NCBI RefSeq assembly: GCF_030142075.1 | Contig: NZ_CP126241.1 | Span: 1,488,001-1,552,000 of the forward strand | Length of the DNA: 64,000 nt | Direction of reading: 5' to 3' | From: Arthrobacter sp. zg-Y20 | Lineage (GTDB): Bacteria > Actinomycetota > Actinomycetes > Actinomycetales > Micrococcaceae | In this document: in pieces, positions 63,684 through 64,000 of the stretch | How the letters are laid out: each line of letters opens with the position of its first letter | Position numbering within the stretch: the stretch's first letter is position 1 | Made by a program: the position numbers and the translations under genes | The notes under the pieces: generated by a model | Databases searched by the model: none | The model's input: the letters and a program-made list of their open reading frames with translations, nothing else | Told to the model about the DNA's origin: nothing

Positions 63684-64000
63684 CTAGGCGCCGAGCAACC
63701 TGCGGAGCATCTCGGCTTCGGTGTCGGAGACCGAGCCGACAAACCGGGCCAGGACGGCTTCACGGTCGTTGGCGGTACCCAGGGCCTCGTGCATCAGTTC
63801 GGCGGTGTGTTCTGCACGCGTGGTCACTGCCCGGTAGCGGTGCGGCCGGATGTCCCGCTCGCGGCGTACCAGGGATTTTTTCTCCAAGCGCGAAAGGACG
63901 GTCAGCACAGTAGTCACTGCCAGGCCCCTGCCGTCGGCGGATTCCTCGCGCTGCGCCAGTTTTTCCCGCAGCTCGTTGGCCGTGGCTGCTTCGGGCGACT
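63684..64000 (-). CDS. BlaI/MecI/CopY-family repressor (5' end outside window)
   Basis: The frame stays open from 63684 through the right edge, giving 105 C-terminal residues. A winged-helix part shows VTTVLTVLSRLEKKSLVRRERD (recognition helix and wing), then helices for dimerisation ending LGA. The in-frame GTG at 63917 is not the real start, since the family sequence (ANELREKLAQR) continues upstream. It pairs with the M56 peptidase as in BlaR1/BlaI systems. Confidence 0.88.
   Translation of the reverse strand, partial: SPEAATANELREKLAQREESADGRGLAVTTVLTVLSRLEKKSLVRRERDIRPHRYRAVTTRAEHTAELMHEALGTANDREAVLARFVGSVSDTEAEMLRRLLGA

Noticed and set aside
1-64000. Mobile elements, prophage, CRISPR arrays, tRNA or rRNA genes
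   Set aside because: No transposase, integrase, regularly spaced repeats, tRNA-like cloverleaf or rRNA sequence was recognised in reading both strands.

Overview
The window is a 64 kb piece of a high-GC actinobacterial chromosome. The GC-rich third codon positions, the gene set (polyphosphate glucokinase, two class I glutamine synthetases plus GlnE, DUF4191, a PAC2 protein, DUF4192, DUF7455, a HrdB/SigA sigma factor) and the gene order point to the Micrococcaceae (Arthrobacter and relatives). From memory of mycobacterial gene order, the run glnE - glnA2 - panB ... glnA - RDD protein - DUF4191 - lipA - lipB ... sucB - lpd - pepA looks like an ancestral actinobacterial backbone. Lineage-specific blocks appear to be inserted into it.

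Left end (0.15-7.8 kb): a leftward operon encodes a polar amino-acid ABC importer (ATPase, lipoprotein binding protein, two permeases), an asparaginase-II family protein and an unusual CutC-ROK sugar kinase fusion. A divergent ROK repressor faces it across an AT-rich control region. I read this as a possible locus for a sugar-amino acid conjugate such as a glycosyl-asparagine. 7.8-12.8 kb holds hisD, nrdR (behind a twin NrdR-box palindrome), ppgK, map, a small conserved protein and panB. 12.9-19.6 kb is nitrogen metabolism: glnA2, glnE and a GlnP/GlnQ-type importer whose binding protein and permease are fused. 19.6-25.4 kb is mixed housekeeping and accessory material: a Nudix hydrolase, an SdpI-like protein, an ATP-dependent DNA ligase, two alpha/beta hydrolases, a RibD-like reductase, a tiny secreted peptide and an unknown protein.

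25.5-31.4 kb returns to the backbone: glnA behind a near-perfect GlnR operator, the RDD protein, an SDR protein, DUF4191, lipA and lipB. 31.5-38 kb carries a receptor Ser/Thr kinase, a tricorn-type protease and a pair of fluoride channels. 38-46 kb is a complete leftward urease operon (ureA - CbiX-like - ureB - ureC - ureF - ureG - ureD - Ni/Co permease - urea channel). It has no ureE. A CbiX-like protein with a histidine-rich tail sits between the structural genes and may supply nickel. 46-53.6 kb has osmC, a small membrane protein, sucB (E2), lpdA, pepA and the PAC2 protein. The right end (53.6-64 kb) has an MFS transporter, an ABC-2 exporter, DUF4192, sigA, DUF7455, a ParE/GyrB-type topoisomerase and a BlaR1/BlaI-like pair cut by the window edge.

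Two features recur. Convergent gene pairs are separated by long perfect hairpin terminators. About a dozen genes have a -10 hexamer placed 6-7 nt before the start codon, which is the layout of leaderless transcripts. Nitrogen supply is the main theme: glutamine synthetases, GlnE, a GlnR box, an amino-acid importer, and urease with urea and nickel uptake. I found no rRNA or tRNA gene, CRISPR array, insertion sequence or prophage.
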